A DNA stretch of 42,945 nt from Lachnoanaerobaculum orale (GTDB lineage: Bacteria > Bacillota > Clostridia > Lachnospirales > Lachnospiraceae): contig NZ_RRCM01000001.1 in the NCBI RefSeq assembly GCF_003862485.1, forward strand, positions 1 to 42,945, written 5' to 3'. The translations under genes were made by a program, and so were the position numbers. The notes beneath the pieces were generated by a model that saw nothing but the letters and a program-made list of their open reading frames with translations, was not told where the DNA came from and made no database searches. Shown one piece after another: positions 42,262 to 42,945 of the stretch (positions are counted from its first letter, which is position 1; every line of letters starts with the position of its first letter).

Positions 42262-42945
42262 GGTTAAACATAAAGAGCGTAGGGTGGATGCCTAGGCACT
42301 GACAGCCGAAGAAAGACGTGACAAGCTGCGAAAAGCTGCGGGGAGAAGCACATATTCAGTGATCCGCAGATGTCTGAATGGGGAAACCCACTTGGATAAA
42401 CTCCAAGTATCTGTACGCCAATACATAACGTACAGAGGGGAACCCGGTGAACTGAAACATCTAAGTAGCCGGAGGAAAAGAAAACAACAGTGATTGCGAA
42501 AGTAGCGGCGAGCGAAATCGTAAGAGCCCAAACCGTGGTGCGTGCACTGCGGGGTAGAGGACTGCAATACGAGTAAGATATATTACCTGAACCGTTTTGG
42601 AAAAGCGGGCCAAAGAGCGTGAGAGCCGTGTAAGGGAAAATGTATTGAATCCAGCAGTATCCGGAGTACCACGAGACACGAGAAACCTTGTGGGAAGCAG
42701 GGGGGACCACCCCCCAAGGCTAAATACTAGTCAGTGACCGATAGCGTATAGTACTGTGAAGGAAAGGTGAAAAGAACCCCGGGAGGGGAGTGAAAAAGAA
42801 CCTGAAACCCTATGTTTACAAACTGTGGAACACCGAAAGGTGAACCGCGTACTTTTTGTAGAACGGTCCGGCGAGTTACATGTACAGGCGAGGTTAAGTA
42901 TTAAAGATACGGAGCCGAAGGGAAACCAAGTCTTAATAGGGCGAT
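42262..42945 (+). rRNA. rrl: 23S ribosomal RNA, 5' part
   Basis: It starts at GGTTAAACATAAAGAGCG and contains the conserved GGTGGATGCCTAGGCACT. About 684 bases are present and the gene runs off the right edge. Confidence 0.95.

Overview
The window is a chromosomal segment of a low-GC Firmicute carrying a complete-looking contractile-tailed prophage of about 39.1 kb, integrated in a tRNA-Gly gene just upstream of a ribosomal RNA operon. The 16S gene, AGA/AGG-rich codon use and strong GGAGG ribosome binding sites point to Clostridia, most likely Lachnospiraceae; the genus cannot be fixed from sequence reading alone.

Layout: (1) 1-204, host DNA with a tRNA-Gly(GCC) whose 3' end is the attL core (24-bp repeat 181-204 / 39269-39292). 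(2) 205-3110, lysogeny region: minus-strand integrase, a small structured RNA, a lipoprotein, a 36-aa ORF under a LexA-like box, and a short CI-type repressor facing a consensus rightward promoter. (3) 3114-15745, early genes: antirepressor, YqaJ-type exonuclease, DUF1351 protein, RecT, DnaD-like initiator with internal iterons, RusA, a PAPS-reductase-like enzyme, a DUF4406 protein, two broken methyltransferase genes and an ArpU/sigma-like late regulator. (4) 15780-23000, a late promoter with terminators, then HNH, TerS, TerL (split by a group I intron with a GIY-YIG endonuclease), portal, ClpP-like protease and capsid. (5) 23017-34811, connectors, tail sheath, tube, frameshifted tail chaperone, tape measure and a PBSX/Xkd-like baseplate and fibres, marking a myovirus. 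(6) 34826-37959, small proteins, holin, an orphan adenine methyltransferase with tandem repeats, and an endolysin whose catalytic domain looks circularly permuted. (7) 38003-39006, a minus-strand accessory cassette with two identical consensus promoters carrying a palindrome in their spacers. (8) 39293-42945, host DNA: a transposase remnant, tandem rrn promoters, 16S, 5S, tRNA-Ala(TGC) and the start of 23S.

How it works together: the repressor has no self-cleavage domain, while a small ORF next to it has a LexA-like box inside its promoter, so induction may run through an SOS-controlled small protein. Early transcription gives YqaJ/RecT recombination and DnaD-type replication with a likely origin inside the initiator gene. 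The ArpU-like protein probably switches on the packaging, head, tail and lysis genes. Standout observations are the intron between the Walker B Asp and Glu codons of terL, the permuted endolysin, the twin operator-promoters at the right end, the LexA-like 36-aa ORF, and a 1.8-kb stretch in which three reading frames are each restored by removing one base, one of them at a run of nine G.
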